This document shows, piece after piece, positions 42,146-51,165 of a DNA stretch of 64,000 nt. Under the pieces are notes generated by a model, which was not told the origin of the DNA, ran no database searches, and worked only from the letters and a program-made list of their open reading frames with translations. This DNA comes from Candidatus Nanopelagicales bacterium (GTDB lineage: Bacteria > Actinomycetota > Actinomycetes > Nanopelagicales > Nanopelagicaceae). Position 1 is the first letter of the stretch; each line of letters opens with the position of its first letter. Location of the stretch: positions 26,264 through 90,263 of the forward strand of contig JAURMX010000065.1 in NCBI GenBank assembly GCA_030830475.1. Reading direction: 5' to 3'. A program made the position numbers and the translations under genes.

Positions 42146-43573
42146 TTGAAGACTCTACAGAATTTCATCAACGGCAAAAGTGTTGCTTCATCCTCTGATA
42201 AGACACAGGATTTGATAAATCCCGCAACCGGTGAAGTTTTTGCAAAGGCTCCGGTATCAAATGCAGCTGACATTGATAAGGCGATGAAGGCCGCAGAGAG
42301 CGCATTTGAAGTTTGGAAAGAATCAACGCCGGGAGAGAGACAAAAGGCAATCAACAAAATTGCTGATGCGATAGAGGCCCGCTCGGAAGAGTTAATCAAG
42401 ATTGAAAGTGAAAATACCGGTAAGCCAATCGCAGTGACACGGGCAGAAGAGATTGGTCCGATGTTAGATCAGATTCGTTTCTTTGCCGGTGCTGCTCGTC
42501 ATCTCGAAGGTAGATCCGCCGCTGAGTATTTTAAGGGGCATACCTCTTTCATACGTCGCGAACCAATCGGTGTTTGCGCACAGGTGACACCTTGGAACTA
42601 TCCAATGATGATGGCGGTTTGGAAATGGGCACCAGCCATCGCTGCCGGTAACACAGTCGTATTAAAGCCGAGTGACACAACCCCTGTTTCAACACTATGG
42701 ATGGCAGAGTTAATGCAGGAGTTTTTGCCGGAAGGTGTTATCAACGTGGTGGTCGGAGATCGTGACACTGGCAAGCATTTAGTTGAACATGAGATTCCGC
42801 AGTTCATTTCAATCACCGGATCAGTTCGCGCCGGTATGGAGGTTGCAAGTAGCGCAGCTAAGGATTTGAAGAAGGTTCACCTAGAGCTTGGTGGAAAAGC
42901 TCCAGTAGTTATCTTTGATGATGCCAATCTTGAAGCGGCTTGTGAGTGGATTGCGGTGGCTGGCTACTTTAACGCCGGACAGGATTGCACCGCAGCTACC
43001 CGGGTGTTAGTTGAGGCCAGCGCATATGAAGATGTAGTCGCGCTACTAACGGAGCAGGCTAAAAATGTCATCAAGGTAGGTATGCCTGAAGAAGATGTTC
43101 TGGTCGGACCAGTTAACAACGCCAATCAGCTCGCTCGAGTAAAGGGCTTCTTGGATCGAGCTCCAGCGCATGCCCGCGTTACCGCAGGTGGCTCAGCCAT
43201 CGATCGCCCAGGTTATTTCTGGAGCCCAACCGTTGTGGCTGACCTGCGTCAGGATGATGAGATGATTCAAAACGAAATTTTCGCTCCTGTGATTACAGTT
43301 CAGAAGTTCTCCGATGAGGCGGAGGCGGTGCGCCATGCCAATGGCGTGAAGTACGGCCTGGCCTCAAGTGTTTGGACCAAGGATCATGGTCGAGCTATGC
43401 GCATGGCCAAGGCCTTTGATTTTGGATGCGTTTGGATTAACACCCATATTCCAATGGTGGCTGAGATGCCTCATGGTGGGTTCAAGCATTCCGGCCATGG
43501 CAAGGATCTCTCAGGCTATGGATTTGAGGAGTACACACGCATCAAACATGTCATGACTAATCTCAACGCCTGA
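42146..43573 (+). CDS. Aldehyde dehydrogenase, probably 4-aminobutyraldehyde dehydrogenase
   Basis: NAD-dependent aldehyde dehydrogenase, 475 residues. The cofactor segment TPWNYPMMMAVWKWAPAIAAG, catalytic Glu in HLELGGKAPV and catalytic Cys in NAGQDCTAATR (about 281) are intact. The start is TTG with GGAGG six bases upstream. Substrate is inferred from position: it heads a cluster of polyamine transporter, agmatinase and GABA transaminase genes, so conversion of 4-aminobutyraldehyde to GABA (PatD/PuuC type) fits best. Another amino-aldehyde such as betaine aldehyde is possible. Confidence 0.8.
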   Translation: MKTLQNFINGKSVASSSDKTQDLINPATGEVFAKAPVSNAADIDKAMKAAESAFEVWKESTPGERQKAINKIADAIEARSEELIKIESENTGKPIAVTRAEEIGPMLDQIRFFAGAARHLEGRSAAEYFKGHTSFIRREPIGVCAQVTPWNYPMMMAVWKWAPAIAAGNTVVLKPSDTTPVSTLWMAELMQEFLPEGVINVVVGDRDTGKHLVEHEIPQFISITGSVRAGMEVASSAAKDLKKVHLELGGKAPVVIFDDANLEAACEWIAVAGYFNAGQDCTAATRVLVEASAYEDVVALLTEQAKNVIKVGMPEEDVLVGPVNNANQLARVKGFLDRAPAHARVTAGGSAIDRPGYFWSPTVVADLRQDDEMIQNEIFAPVITVQKFSDEAEAVRHANGVKYGLASSVWTKDHGRAMRMAKAFDFGCVWINTHIPMVAEMPHGGFKHSGHGKDLSGYGFEEYTRIKHVMTNLNA

Positions 43574-43623
43574 TAGATTTCCCCAAATTCCCAGTCCTAG
43601 TAACCGACCCAGAAAGTGAAACG

Positions 43624-44820
43624 ATGAAGAAAGACATAAACTCACTATCGCCCGAGGCCCGCGAAATTATCAAGGCCCAAATCACTCGTCGCTCGCTTTT
43701 AGTGGGAGCTGGAGCTATTGGTGGAGCTGCATTTCTAGCTTCATGTTCTAGCGATTCAGAGCCAAGCGGAGCTGGATCACCTGAAGATGTTGGCGGAACA
43801 GTCCGTTGGGCTAACTGGACCGCGTACCTAGATGCAAAGAAAGTTGATGGAAAGCGAACCTATCCATCACTTAATAAATTTATCGAGAGCACTGGAATTG
43901 ATGTTGATTACCTTGTGAAGTACAACGACAACGATGAGTTTTATGCTTTAGTTCAAGAAAACTTGAAGGCTGGAAAAGATATCGGTTACGACATCGTCAC
44001 GCCTACCGACTGGATGGCCGCTCGATGGATTCGTCTGGGTTACGCACAAGAGCTCGATGCGGCAAATATTCCAAACAAAAACAACATTCTAGACACGCTA
44101 GCTAATGTCAGCTTCGATCCTGGAAGAAATTATTCGCTGACTTGGCAATCTGGATTTGCTGGTTTCTGCTGGAACAAAGATGTAATTAAGAATGATGTTG
44201 TTTCTATCGAACAAATCTTTGCTCCTGCAAACAAAGGACGTGTAGTCGTACTGTCCGAAATGCGGGACACGATGGGAATTATTCTGCAGTACCAGGGTGT
44301 GGATATTTCTCAGCCATTTACTGAAGATCAGTTCATGAATGGAATTGATTACTTCAAGAAGCTAATCGCCGATGGATTTATCCGTCAGGTAAAAGGCAAT
44401 GATTACCTTGAAGATATGGCCAACGGAGATGCTGTTGCAGCAATCGGTTGGAGTGGCGACATGTTCTCGGAGAACCTGGATGGGAAGAACTACGGTTTTG
44501 CAATTCCTGAGTCAGGTGGAACTCTCTGGAGCGACAATATGTTGGTTGCCTCAACCTCAGCTAATAAGGCTAACTCTGAGGCATTGATGAACCATTATTA
44601 CGACCCAGCAATTGCTGCTGAGGTCGCAGCATGGGTTAACTACATCTGCCCAGTTAAGGGTGCGCAGGCCGAGATGGAGAAGATTGATCCTGAGCTAGCT
44701 AATAGCCCATTTATTTTCCCTGATGCTGAAACTCTTTCTAAAGTTAAGGTATTTCGTGGTTTGGATGCGGAAGAGGAGTTCAATTTCGCTGCCGCATTCC
44801 AAGAAGCAATCGGTGCATAA
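43624..44820 (+). CDS. potD: Spermidine/putrescine ABC transporter substrate-binding lipoprotein
   Basis: Extracytoplasmic polyamine receptor, 398 residues. The N-terminus carries a twin-arginine signal (TRRSLLVGAGAIGG, Arg22-Arg23) merged with a lipobox, FLASC, with Cys41 as the lipid anchor; a Tat-exported lipoprotein is therefore likely. The mature part has the VRWANWTAY start and VTPTDWMAARWIRLG segment typical of PotD/PotF. It is followed by potA, potB and potC. Confidence 0.88.
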   Translation: MKKDINSLSPEAREIIKAQITRRSLLVGAGAIGGAAFLASCSSDSEPSGAGSPEDVGGTVRWANWTAYLDAKKVDGKRTYPSLNKFIESTGIDVDYLVKYNDNDEFYALVQENLKAGKDIGYDIVTPTDWMAARWIRLGYAQELDAANIPNKNNILDTLANVSFDPGRNYSLTWQSGFAGFCWNKDVIKNDVVSIEQIFAPANKGRVVVLSEMRDTMGIILQYQGVDISQPFTEDQFMNGIDYFKKLIADGFIRQVKGNDYLEDMANGDAVAAIGWSGDMFSENLDGKNYGFAIPESGGTLWSDNMLVASTSANKANSEALMNHYYDPAIAAEVAAWVNYICPVKGAQAEMEKIDPELANSPFIFPDAETLSKVKVFRGLDAEEEFNFAAAFQEAIGA

Positions 44821-44830
44821 GTAGTTTCGT

Positions 44831-45943
44831 GTGAGCGAACCGAAAAAGGTACAAGGGGATTTAGTTTTATCCCATGTAACTAAGTCATTTGGTGACTTCA
44901 CTGCTGTTGATGACCTGTCATTAACGATTCCGAAGGGTTCATTTTTTGCCTTACTAGGACCTTCTGGTTGCGGCAAAACAACAACCCTTCGGATGATCGC
45001 AGGTTTGGAAGAGCCAACTTCTGGCACAATCTCAATTGGCAGTACTGACATCACAGACACCAAGCCTTATGAGAGACCTGTCAATACAGTTTTCCAAAAC
45101 TATGCCCTATTTCCGCACCTAACGATTTTTGAAAACGTTGCTTTTGGTTTAAGACGTAGAGGCATTAAAAATGTTGATGCGGAGGTCGAGAGAGTTCTAA
45201 ATCTCGTTGAACTCTCACATCTCAAGAGCCGCAAGCCCGGTCAACTATCGGGAGGGCAGCAACAACGTATTGCCCTGGCTAGAGCTGTAGTAAATAAACC
45301 AGCACTTCTGCTGCTCGATGAACCTTTAGGCGCACTCGACTTAAAGTTGCGTCGCCAAATGCAGATTGAGTTAAAGTGGATTCAAACTGAGGTCGGAATT
45401 ACCTTCGTTCATGTTACCCATGATCAGGAAGAGGCCATGACCATGGCTGACACTGTTGCAGTAATGAACAATGGACGCATTGAGCAGATGGGCTCACCAG
45501 CAGAGCTTTACGAAAATCCACGCACGGTTTTTGTGGCTAACTTCTTAGGACAATCAAACTTTATTGATGGCTCTATTGAAGGTACTGATGGTGATAATGT
45601 GATCGCAAATCTTCATGGGGTTCGAATTGTTTTTCCAAAAACACGTAATAATGCGAATGGCAAAGCGGTTAAAGTTGGTATTCGACCTGAGAAGTTCCGA
45701 TTGCATGATGCAGGTAGCTCAGCCGCCGGCAATGTCCTTACAGGCGGAATAATCACTGATATTTCCTTCTTTGGAGTCAGCACGCAATACATGGTGGAGA
45801 TGCCATGGAAGCAAGAGCTTATGGTTTTTGAACAAAATGATGGAGGGGCGCCCGATCTCGCGAAGGGCGATGCTGTAACTCTTTCATGGGAACCACAGTT
45901 CACCTTTGCCTTAGATGGCACAGACCCTTCTCAAGCAAAGTAG
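44831..45943 (+). CDS. potA: Polyamine ABC transporter ATP-binding protein
   Basis: ATPase of the polyamine importer, 370 residues. Walker A GPSGCGKTTTLRM near 43, signature LSGGQQQRIALARA near 138, Walker B LLLLDEPLGALD, and a C-terminal TOBE domain from about 285, as in the PotA/MalK subfamily. The GTG start lies 10 bases after potD. No strong ribosome-binding site is seen. Confidence 0.92.
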   Translation: MSEPKKVQGDLVLSHVTKSFGDFTAVDDLSLTIPKGSFFALLGPSGCGKTTTLRMIAGLEEPTSGTISIGSTDITDTKPYERPVNTVFQNYALFPHLTIFENVAFGLRRRGIKNVDAEVERVLNLVELSHLKSRKPGQLSGGQQQRIALARAVVNKPALLLLDEPLGALDLKLRRQMQIELKWIQTEVGITFVHVTHDQEEAMTMADTVAVMNNGRIEQMGSPAELYENPRTVFVANFLGQSNFIDGSIEGTDGDNVIANLHGVRIVFPKTRNNANGKAVKVGIRPEKFRLHDAGSSAAGNVLTGGIITDISFFGVSTQYMVEMPWKQELMVFEQNDGGAPDLAKGDAVTLSWEPQFTFALDGTDPSQAK

Positions 45944-45950
45944 CTAAGCA

Positions 45951-46847
45951 ATGGCGCTGGCTCATGCAGAGGTAGGAAACAAAGCTCACGCGCCAAAGAA
46001 GCGCGCAAAACGTATTGCTTACTTCTTGTTGGCGCCGGGCCTTACTTGGCTGCTGATCTTCTTTGCTTTCCCTTTAATCAATCTCGCTGAAACCTCGACC
46101 AAGACCCCAGCACCAACTTTTGAAACAGGGGAGTTTGTACAAACATTTCGTTTTTCAAACTTTGTTGATGCATTTGTAAATAATCAAGAACAGTTTTTCC
46201 GCTCATTCCTCTATGCATTGATTGCGACTCTTTTTGCACTCGCAATCGCATACCCACTGGCTTATGCCATCGCATTCCGAAGTGGGCCGTGGAAAAACTT
46301 AATGTTGATCTTGGTTGTAGCTCCATTTTTCACCTCATTTTTGTTGCGCACACTGGCTTGGAAGCAGATCTTGGGAGCCGAAGGACCTGTGGTTTCCGCC
46401 CTGCAATTTCTAGGAATCCTTCCACCCGAAGCGACAATTACCGCTACAGCATTCTCTGTAATTCTCGGATTGACTTACAACTTCCTTCCATTCATGACAT
46501 TGCCAATATATGCCTCATTGGACCGTATTGATTATCGACTTTTAGAAGCCTCTGGTGACCTTTATGCAAATGGCGTCACAACATTTCGCAAAGTGACTTT
46601 GCCATTGTCAGCCCCAGGAGTTGTTGCGGGGACCTTGCTCACTTTTATTCCTGCTTCAGGGGATTACATAAATGCTCAACTATTAGGCAGTCCAGAGAAT
46701 TACATGATTGGAAATGTAATTAACTCGAGATTCTTTAGGGTGGTCGATTACCCAACAGCTGCTGCGCTCTCATTTATTTTGATGGCAACAATTTTGGTAT
46801 TGGTCGTAATTTACATCCGCCGATTAGGAACGGATGAACTCGTATGA
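45951..46847 (+). CDS. potB: Polyamine ABC transporter permease PotB
   Basis: Membrane permease subunit, 298 residues, about six helices. The EAA-type loop that contacts the ATPase is seen as LLEASGDLYANGVTTFRKVTLP near residue 200. It starts 7 bases after potA and overlaps potC. With potC it forms the channel of the importer. Confidence 0.9.
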   Translation: MALAHAEVGNKAHAPKKRAKRIAYFLLAPGLTWLLIFFAFPLINLAETSTKTPAPTFETGEFVQTFRFSNFVDAFVNNQEQFFRSFLYALIATLFALAIAYPLAYAIAFRSGPWKNLMLILVVAPFFTSFLLRTLAWKQILGAEGPVVSALQFLGILPPEATITATAFSVILGLTYNFLPFMTLPIYASLDRIDYRLLEASGDLYANGVTTFRKVTLPLSAPGVVAGTLLTFIPASGDYINAQLLGSPENYMIGNVINSRFFRVVDYPTAAALSFILMATILVLVVIYIRRLGTDELV

Positions 46848-47629
46848 CGCATTGGCTTTCTAAAAACTTAATTCGAATCTATGCTGTTTTGGCCATATTT
46901 TTTATTCTTCTGCCTATTTTCTACACAGTAGCTTTTTCTTTCAATGATGCACAGAAACGTAATATTTCATGGCAGGGATTTACGCTTACGGCTTGGCTTA
47001 ACCCTTGCGAACCTATTGGTATATGTGAGGCGTTGGGGAACTCATTTAAAGTCGGAATACCCGCCACGATATTGGCAACCGTGATGGGAACTATGATCGC
47101 CTTCGCTCTAGGTAGATACAACTTTCGGGGTCGAGGCACAACAAATCTATTGATCTTCCTACCTATGGCAACACCTGAAGTGGTCTTGGGCGCATCTTTG
47201 CTCTCAATGTTCATTAACATCAAAGTAGGCTCAGGTTTGCTCCCTGTAATTATTGCTCACACTATGTTCTGCGTTTCCTTCGTAGTTGTCACTGTAAAGG
47301 CACGAGTTGCAAGCTTAGATCCAAAACTGGAAGAAGCAGCTCGTGATCTCTACGCCAGCGAATGGGAAACATTCCGCCGCGTTACTTTGCCACTCGTTGC
47401 ACCGGGAATTGCTGCTGCTGCACTTCTCTCATTTGCACTTTCATTTGATGACTTCATCATCACAAATTTCAACTCTGGCGTAGTGGATACCTTCCCAGAG
47501 TATGTTTGGACAGCTGCCTTACGCGGTGTACCTCCGCAAGCAAATGTCATTGGAACACTTATGTTTATTATCGCGCTAGCTTTTGTCTTCGCAGGTCAGG
47601 TATTGTCAAAACGTCGATTGACAAAATAA
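46844..47629 (+). CDS. potC: Polyamine ABC transporter permease PotC
   Basis: Second permease subunit, 261 residues, about six helices. The EAA loop reads LEEAARDLYASEWETFRRVT near residue 165. The ATG overlaps the potB stop. The agmatinase gene begins two bases after its stop. Confidence 0.9.
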   Translation: MTHWLSKNLIRIYAVLAIFFILLPIFYTVAFSFNDAQKRNISWQGFTLTAWLNPCEPIGICEALGNSFKVGIPATILATVMGTMIAFALGRYNFRGRGTTNLLIFLPMATPEVVLGASLLSMFINIKVGSGLLPVIIAHTMFCVSFVVVTVKARVASLDPKLEEAARDLYASEWETFRRVTLPLVAPGIAAAALLSFALSFDDFIITNFNSGVVDTFPEYVWTAALRGVPPQANVIGTLMFIIALAFVFAGQVLSKRRLTK

Positions 47630-47631
47630 AA

Positions 47632-48630
47632 ATGACCAACATAGGAAATATGTACGGCCCAAACTTCACCTTTCTTGGTGTTCCAGCCTGCGATTTAGAT
47701 GATCCAAAGAGTTACGAAGGTGCCGATGTCATAATTGTTGGCGCACCAATCGATAGCGGAACATCACACCGATCTGGTGCAAAGTTTGGTCCACAAGCGA
47801 TCCGTATGGGGGATTACCTGCCTCATGATGGTGAACGTCCACATCTTGCCCTCCGCGTAGATGGCTTGAAAGCACTTAAAGTTTTTGATGCGGGCGATTT
47901 GATGATGCCACCTGGAAATTTAGAGGATTCACTTCAGGTTCTAAAAGCAGCCACCGAAAAGATCTCCCGTGCGGGAGCAATCGCTGTTGTTCTTGGTGGA
48001 GACCACTCGATTGCCTCTGCAGATGTTGCTGGAATTGCCGAGCATCGGGGCAAAGGAAAGATTTCCATGGTGCACTTTGATGCCCATGCCGATACCGGAG
48101 ATTTACAGTTTGGTGCGCTGGTCGGACATGGCACGCCTATGCGTCGATTGATTGATTCTGGTTATGTTCGTGGAGATCGTTTTCTACAACTAGGCCTTCG
48201 CGGTTACTGGCCTGATGATGCCACCCTTAACTGGATGCGTGATCAAGGCATGCGTTCCTACGAAATGACGGAAATTCATCACCGTGGTTTGAAAGCGGTA
48301 CTTGATGAATCATTTGCAACACTTACAAATGAATGTGATGGAGTATTTCTCTCCGTTGATATTGATGTAGTTGATCCCGGGATGGCGCCAGGAACTGGAA
48401 CTCCAGAGCCAGGTGGAATGACTTCCCGCGAATTACTTGAAGCAGTACGCCGGATATGTTTAGAGCTGCCAGTGATAGGCATCGATATTGTTGAAGTTTC
48501 ACCGCCATTTGATTCAGCGGATATCACAGCAATTCTCGCCAACCGAGTTGTTTTAGAAGCTATTAGTGCAATTGCAAAGCGTCGCTCTGGTGAAACCTAT
48601 TCACCCACCCAAAACTTGTTGGATCGCTAA
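47632..48630 (+). CDS. speB: Ureohydrolase, probably agmatinase
   Basis: Manganese ureohydrolase of the arginase/agmatinase family, 332 residues from ATG 47632 (MTNIGNMYGPNFTFLG). The open frame runs on upstream inside potC and is rejected; ATG 47650 is an alternative. Metal ligands are in VLGGDHSIA, HFDAHADTGD and SVDIDVVDPGMAPG. Beside a polyamine importer and GABA enzymes, release of putrescine and urea from agmatine is the likely reaction; guanidinobutyrase, giving GABA directly, cannot be excluded. It overlaps the 3' end of gabT on the other strand. Confidence 0.85.
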   Translation: MTNIGNMYGPNFTFLGVPACDLDDPKSYEGADVIIVGAPIDSGTSHRSGAKFGPQAIRMGDYLPHDGERPHLALRVDGLKALKVFDAGDLMMPPGNLEDSLQVLKAATEKISRAGAIAVVLGGDHSIASADVAGIAEHRGKGKISMVHFDAHADTGDLQFGALVGHGTPMRRLIDSGYVRGDRFLQLGLRGYWPDDATLNWMRDQGMRSYEMTEIHHRGLKAVLDESFATLTNECDGVFLSVDIDVVDPGMAPGTGTPEPGGMTSRELLEAVRRICLELPVIGIDIVEVSPPFDSADITAILANRVVLEAISAIAKRRSGETYSPTQNLLDR

Positions 48631-49967
48631 GCCTGAGCTAAAGCCTCATCAAGAATCGCAAGGGCTTCCTTTAATAAATGCTCAGGCATCACTAACGGTG
48701 GTAGCAAGCGGATAACATTTCCATAAGTGCCTGCTGAAAGAATTAACACACCTTTTTGCTGGCAGTATTTAATTGCAGAAGCAAGTGCAGCAGGGTTTGC
48801 ATCCTTGCTGCCTGGAATGACGAGTTCAATGGCTTGCATCGCGCCACGGCCACGGACATCTCCAACAATTGGATACTTCTTCTTCATATCTTCTAAAGAG
48901 GTACGCATAATTTTGCCTAGGTCATTGGCTCTCTGGACCAGGTTTTCCTCTTCAATTGTTGCGATGGCACCAAGTGCCGCTGCGCAGGCGACAGGGGATC
49001 CACCATATGTGCCACCTAGGCCACTTAAGTGAACGGAATCCATAACATCGGCGCGGCCGGTTACTCCAGCTAGAGGCAATCCACCAGCAATTCCTTTAGC
49101 GGTGGTAATCAGATCAGGAACAATTCCTTCATCTTCACAGGCAAACATCTGGCCGGTACGAGCAAAACCGGTTTGCACCTCATCTGCAACAAAGAGGATG
49201 CCATTTTCTTTACAGAACTTGGCCAGTCCAGGCAGAAAGCCTTTGCAAGGAACGATGAAGCCGCCTTCGCCCATGATGGGTTCAATGACTATGCAGGCGA
49301 CGTTGTTAGCGCCAATCTCTTTTTCAATTTTGTGGATTACATTTTCTAAAACTGAGTTTTCGCAAGAGTTAGAGCAAGAGTCACAGCGGAATGGGTAAGA
49401 CATCGGCATGCGATAAACCTCTGGGGTAAAAGGCCCAAAGCCATCTTTGTATGGCATGTTCTTTGCGGTCATAGCCATAGTTAGATTGGTGCGCCCGTGG
49501 TAACCATGTTCGAAAACAACAACCGCTTGGCGATTTGTAAACCTGCGCGCAATCTTTACAGCGTTTTCTACCGCTTCTGCGCCAGAGTTAAAGAGCGCTG
49601 ATTTCTTTGGATGCTCGCCAGGAGTCAAACGATTAAGCGCTTCGCAAACCTCGATGTATCCCATGTAGGGAGCGATCATGAAGCAGGTGTGGGTAAATGC
49701 AGCAACCTGTTCTTGAACATTTTTAACAACTCGGTCAGCTGAGTTACCAACATTTACTACCGCGATTCCCGCGCCCATATCAATTATCGAGTTGCCATCA
49801 ACATCAACAATCACACCGCCGCCTGCTTTTTCAACCACGACAGGGATAGCCATTCCAAGTGCAGCAGAGACGGCTGCGCTACGACGCTTGATTAACTCTT
49901 GGGATTTTGGCCCAGGGATAGCGGTAACAAGCTTTCTTTCCTGCGGAATGTGTGGGCCTAAACTCAT
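48627..49967 (-). CDS. gabT: 4-aminobutyrate aminotransferase
   Basis: Class III PLP aminotransferase, 446 residues, converting GABA and 2-oxoglutarate to succinate semialdehyde. The PLP lysine is in TTAKGIAGGLPLAGV near 283; the NSGAEAVENAVKIAR and GYHGRT segments are typical. A cysteine cluster, CDSCSNSC (Cys195, 198, 202), is unusual. It converges on the agmatinase gene with a 4-base overlap. The -10 TAGACT ends 6 bases before its ATG, so it looks leaderless. Action on putrescine as well is possible, since no separate putrescine transaminase or oxidase is in the window. Confidence 0.88.
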   Translation of the reverse strand: MSLGPHIPQERKLVTAIPGPKSQELIKRRSAAVSAALGMAIPVVVEKAGGGVIVDVDGNSIIDMGAGIAVVNVGNSADRVVKNVQEQVAAFTHTCFMIAPYMGYIEVCEALNRLTPGEHPKKSALFNSGAEAVENAVKIARRFTNRQAVVVFEHGYHGRTNLTMAMTAKNMPYKDGFGPFTPEVYRMPMSYPFRCDSCSNSCENSVLENVIHKIEKEIGANNVACIVIEPIMGEGGFIVPCKGFLPGLAKFCKENGILFVADEVQTGFARTGQMFACEDEGIVPDLITTAKGIAGGLPLAGVTGRADVMDSVHLSGLGGTYGGSPVACAAALGAIATIEEENLVQRANDLGKIMRTSLEDMKKKYPIVGDVRGRGAMQAIELVIPGSKDANPAALASAIKYCQQKGVLILSAGTYGNVIRLLPPLVMPEHLLKEALAILDEALAQA

Positions 49968-49979
49968 GGGGCCAGTCTA
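49968..49979 (-). promoter_or_regulatory. Leaderless promoter of gabT
   Basis: On the minus strand TAGACT (49979-49974) is followed by six G/C bases and the ATG. The arrangement is nearly the same as at ndk. No ribosome-binding site is present. Confidence 0.55.
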
Positions 49980-50008
49980 TCTTTTCCATTTATTTTGCTC
50001 ATTTCTGA

Positions 50009-50020
50009 GAAGATACCCTC
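50009..50020 (+). promoter_or_regulatory. Possible leaderless promoter of dxr
   Basis: GAAGAT (50009-50014) keeps the key A2 and T6 of a -10 box and ends 6 bases before the ATG. No ribosome-binding site is visible. Weaker than the other examples. Confidence 0.35.
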
Positions 50021-51157
50021 ATGCGTGACATCGTAATTTTGGGCTCTACCGGCTCTATCGGTGTGCAGGCTTTAGAGGTTATTGCAGCCAACCCAACGCA
50101 GTTTCGAGTGGTTGGGTTGAGCGCTGGCTCCAAGAATCTCGAAAGTTTGATTGAACAGGTCAAAAGATTTGAGGTACCGATTGTCGGAACTACCTCAGAT
50201 GGAAAAGCTTTACGTGATGCCCTTCCTGGTGTTGAGGTTATCGATGGCAGGGACTCAGCGAAATCAATCGCTGCGCTCTCCTGTGATGTTGTATTAAATG
50301 GCATAACCGGTTCTATTGGACTGGGTCCAACGCTTGCGGCTCTAGAGGTTGGTAACAAAGTTGCTTTAGCAAATAAAGAATCTTTGGTAGCTGGTGGCGA
50401 TTTAGTAATGGCGCATGGCCGCGATCGGATCATTCCAGTTGATTCAGAGCACTCCGCTCTCTATCAGGCGATGTTGGCCGGTAAGCGCGGTGATGTTGAA
50501 AAGTTTATTTTGACCGCAAGTGGTGGCCCATTTAGAAATGTTGCTGATCTTTCATCAGTTACTTTGGCAGATGCTTTAAATCACCCAACCTGGTCGATGG
50601 GTCCAGTGGTCACCATCAACTCCGCAACTTTGGTGAATAAGGGACTTGAGATTATCGAAGCTCATTTCTTATTTGATATTCCATATTCAAAAATCGAAGC
50701 GGTTATACATCCGCAATCTGTTGTGCACTCAATGGTGGAGTTCAAAGATGGATCAACCATTGCACAAGCTTCTCCACCTAATATGAAAGGTCCAATCGCT
50801 TATGCGATCGGATATCCAGATCGTGTAGCCGATGCCATGCCAGCGATTGATTGGAAACAATCACACAGTTGGAGCTTTGAACCGATTGATAATGAAAGGT
50901 TCCCGGCGGTGGATCTGGCACGCAGATGTGGTGCCTTGGGTGGATCTGTCGCGGCGATGTACAACGCTTCTAATGAGGTTGCGGTAGCAGCTTTTATGAA
51001 GGAAGAGATTCCATTCACAGCAATTGTGGATACTATTGAAGCGACGGTGACCAAACTTGGTGGTAATGCGATATCTGTGGTTAGAGATATATCTGATGTC
51101 AGCGCTATCGAAAAAGATGCGCGCCGGGTAGCGCAAGAAGCGCTAACGCGGCGATAG
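50021..51157 (+). CDS. dxr: 1-deoxy-D-xylulose 5-phosphate reductoisomerase
   Basis: Second enzyme of the MEP isoprenoid pathway, 378 residues. The NADPH motif ILGSTGSIGVQALEVI is at the N-terminus, LANKESLVAGG near 118, metal/substrate PVDSEHSALYQ near 147, and NHPTWSMGP near 188. Start ATG 50021, divergent from gabT across 53 bases. It heads dxr-rseP-ispG, with ispG providing another MEP step. Confidence 0.96.
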   Translation: MRDIVILGSTGSIGVQALEVIAANPTQFRVVGLSAGSKNLESLIEQVKRFEVPIVGTTSDGKALRDALPGVEVIDGRDSAKSIAALSCDVVLNGITGSIGLGPTLAALEVGNKVALANKESLVAGGDLVMAHGRDRIIPVDSEHSALYQAMLAGKRGDVEKFILTASGGPFRNVADLSSVTLADALNHPTWSMGPVVTINSATLVNKGLEIIEAHFLFDIPYSKIEAVIHPQSVVHSMVEFKDGSTIAQASPPNMKGPIAYAIGYPDRVADAMPAIDWKQSHSWSFEPIDNERFPAVDLARRCGALGGSVAAMYNASNEVAVAAFMKEEIPFTAIVDTIEATVTKLGGNAISVVRDISDVSAIEKDARRVAQEALTRR

Positions 51158-51165
51158 GAGTGTTC

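Noticed and set aside
47506..47631. Upstream extension of the agmatinase gene into potC
   Set aside because: It overlaps potC coding sequence; the conserved protein starts at 47632 or 47650.
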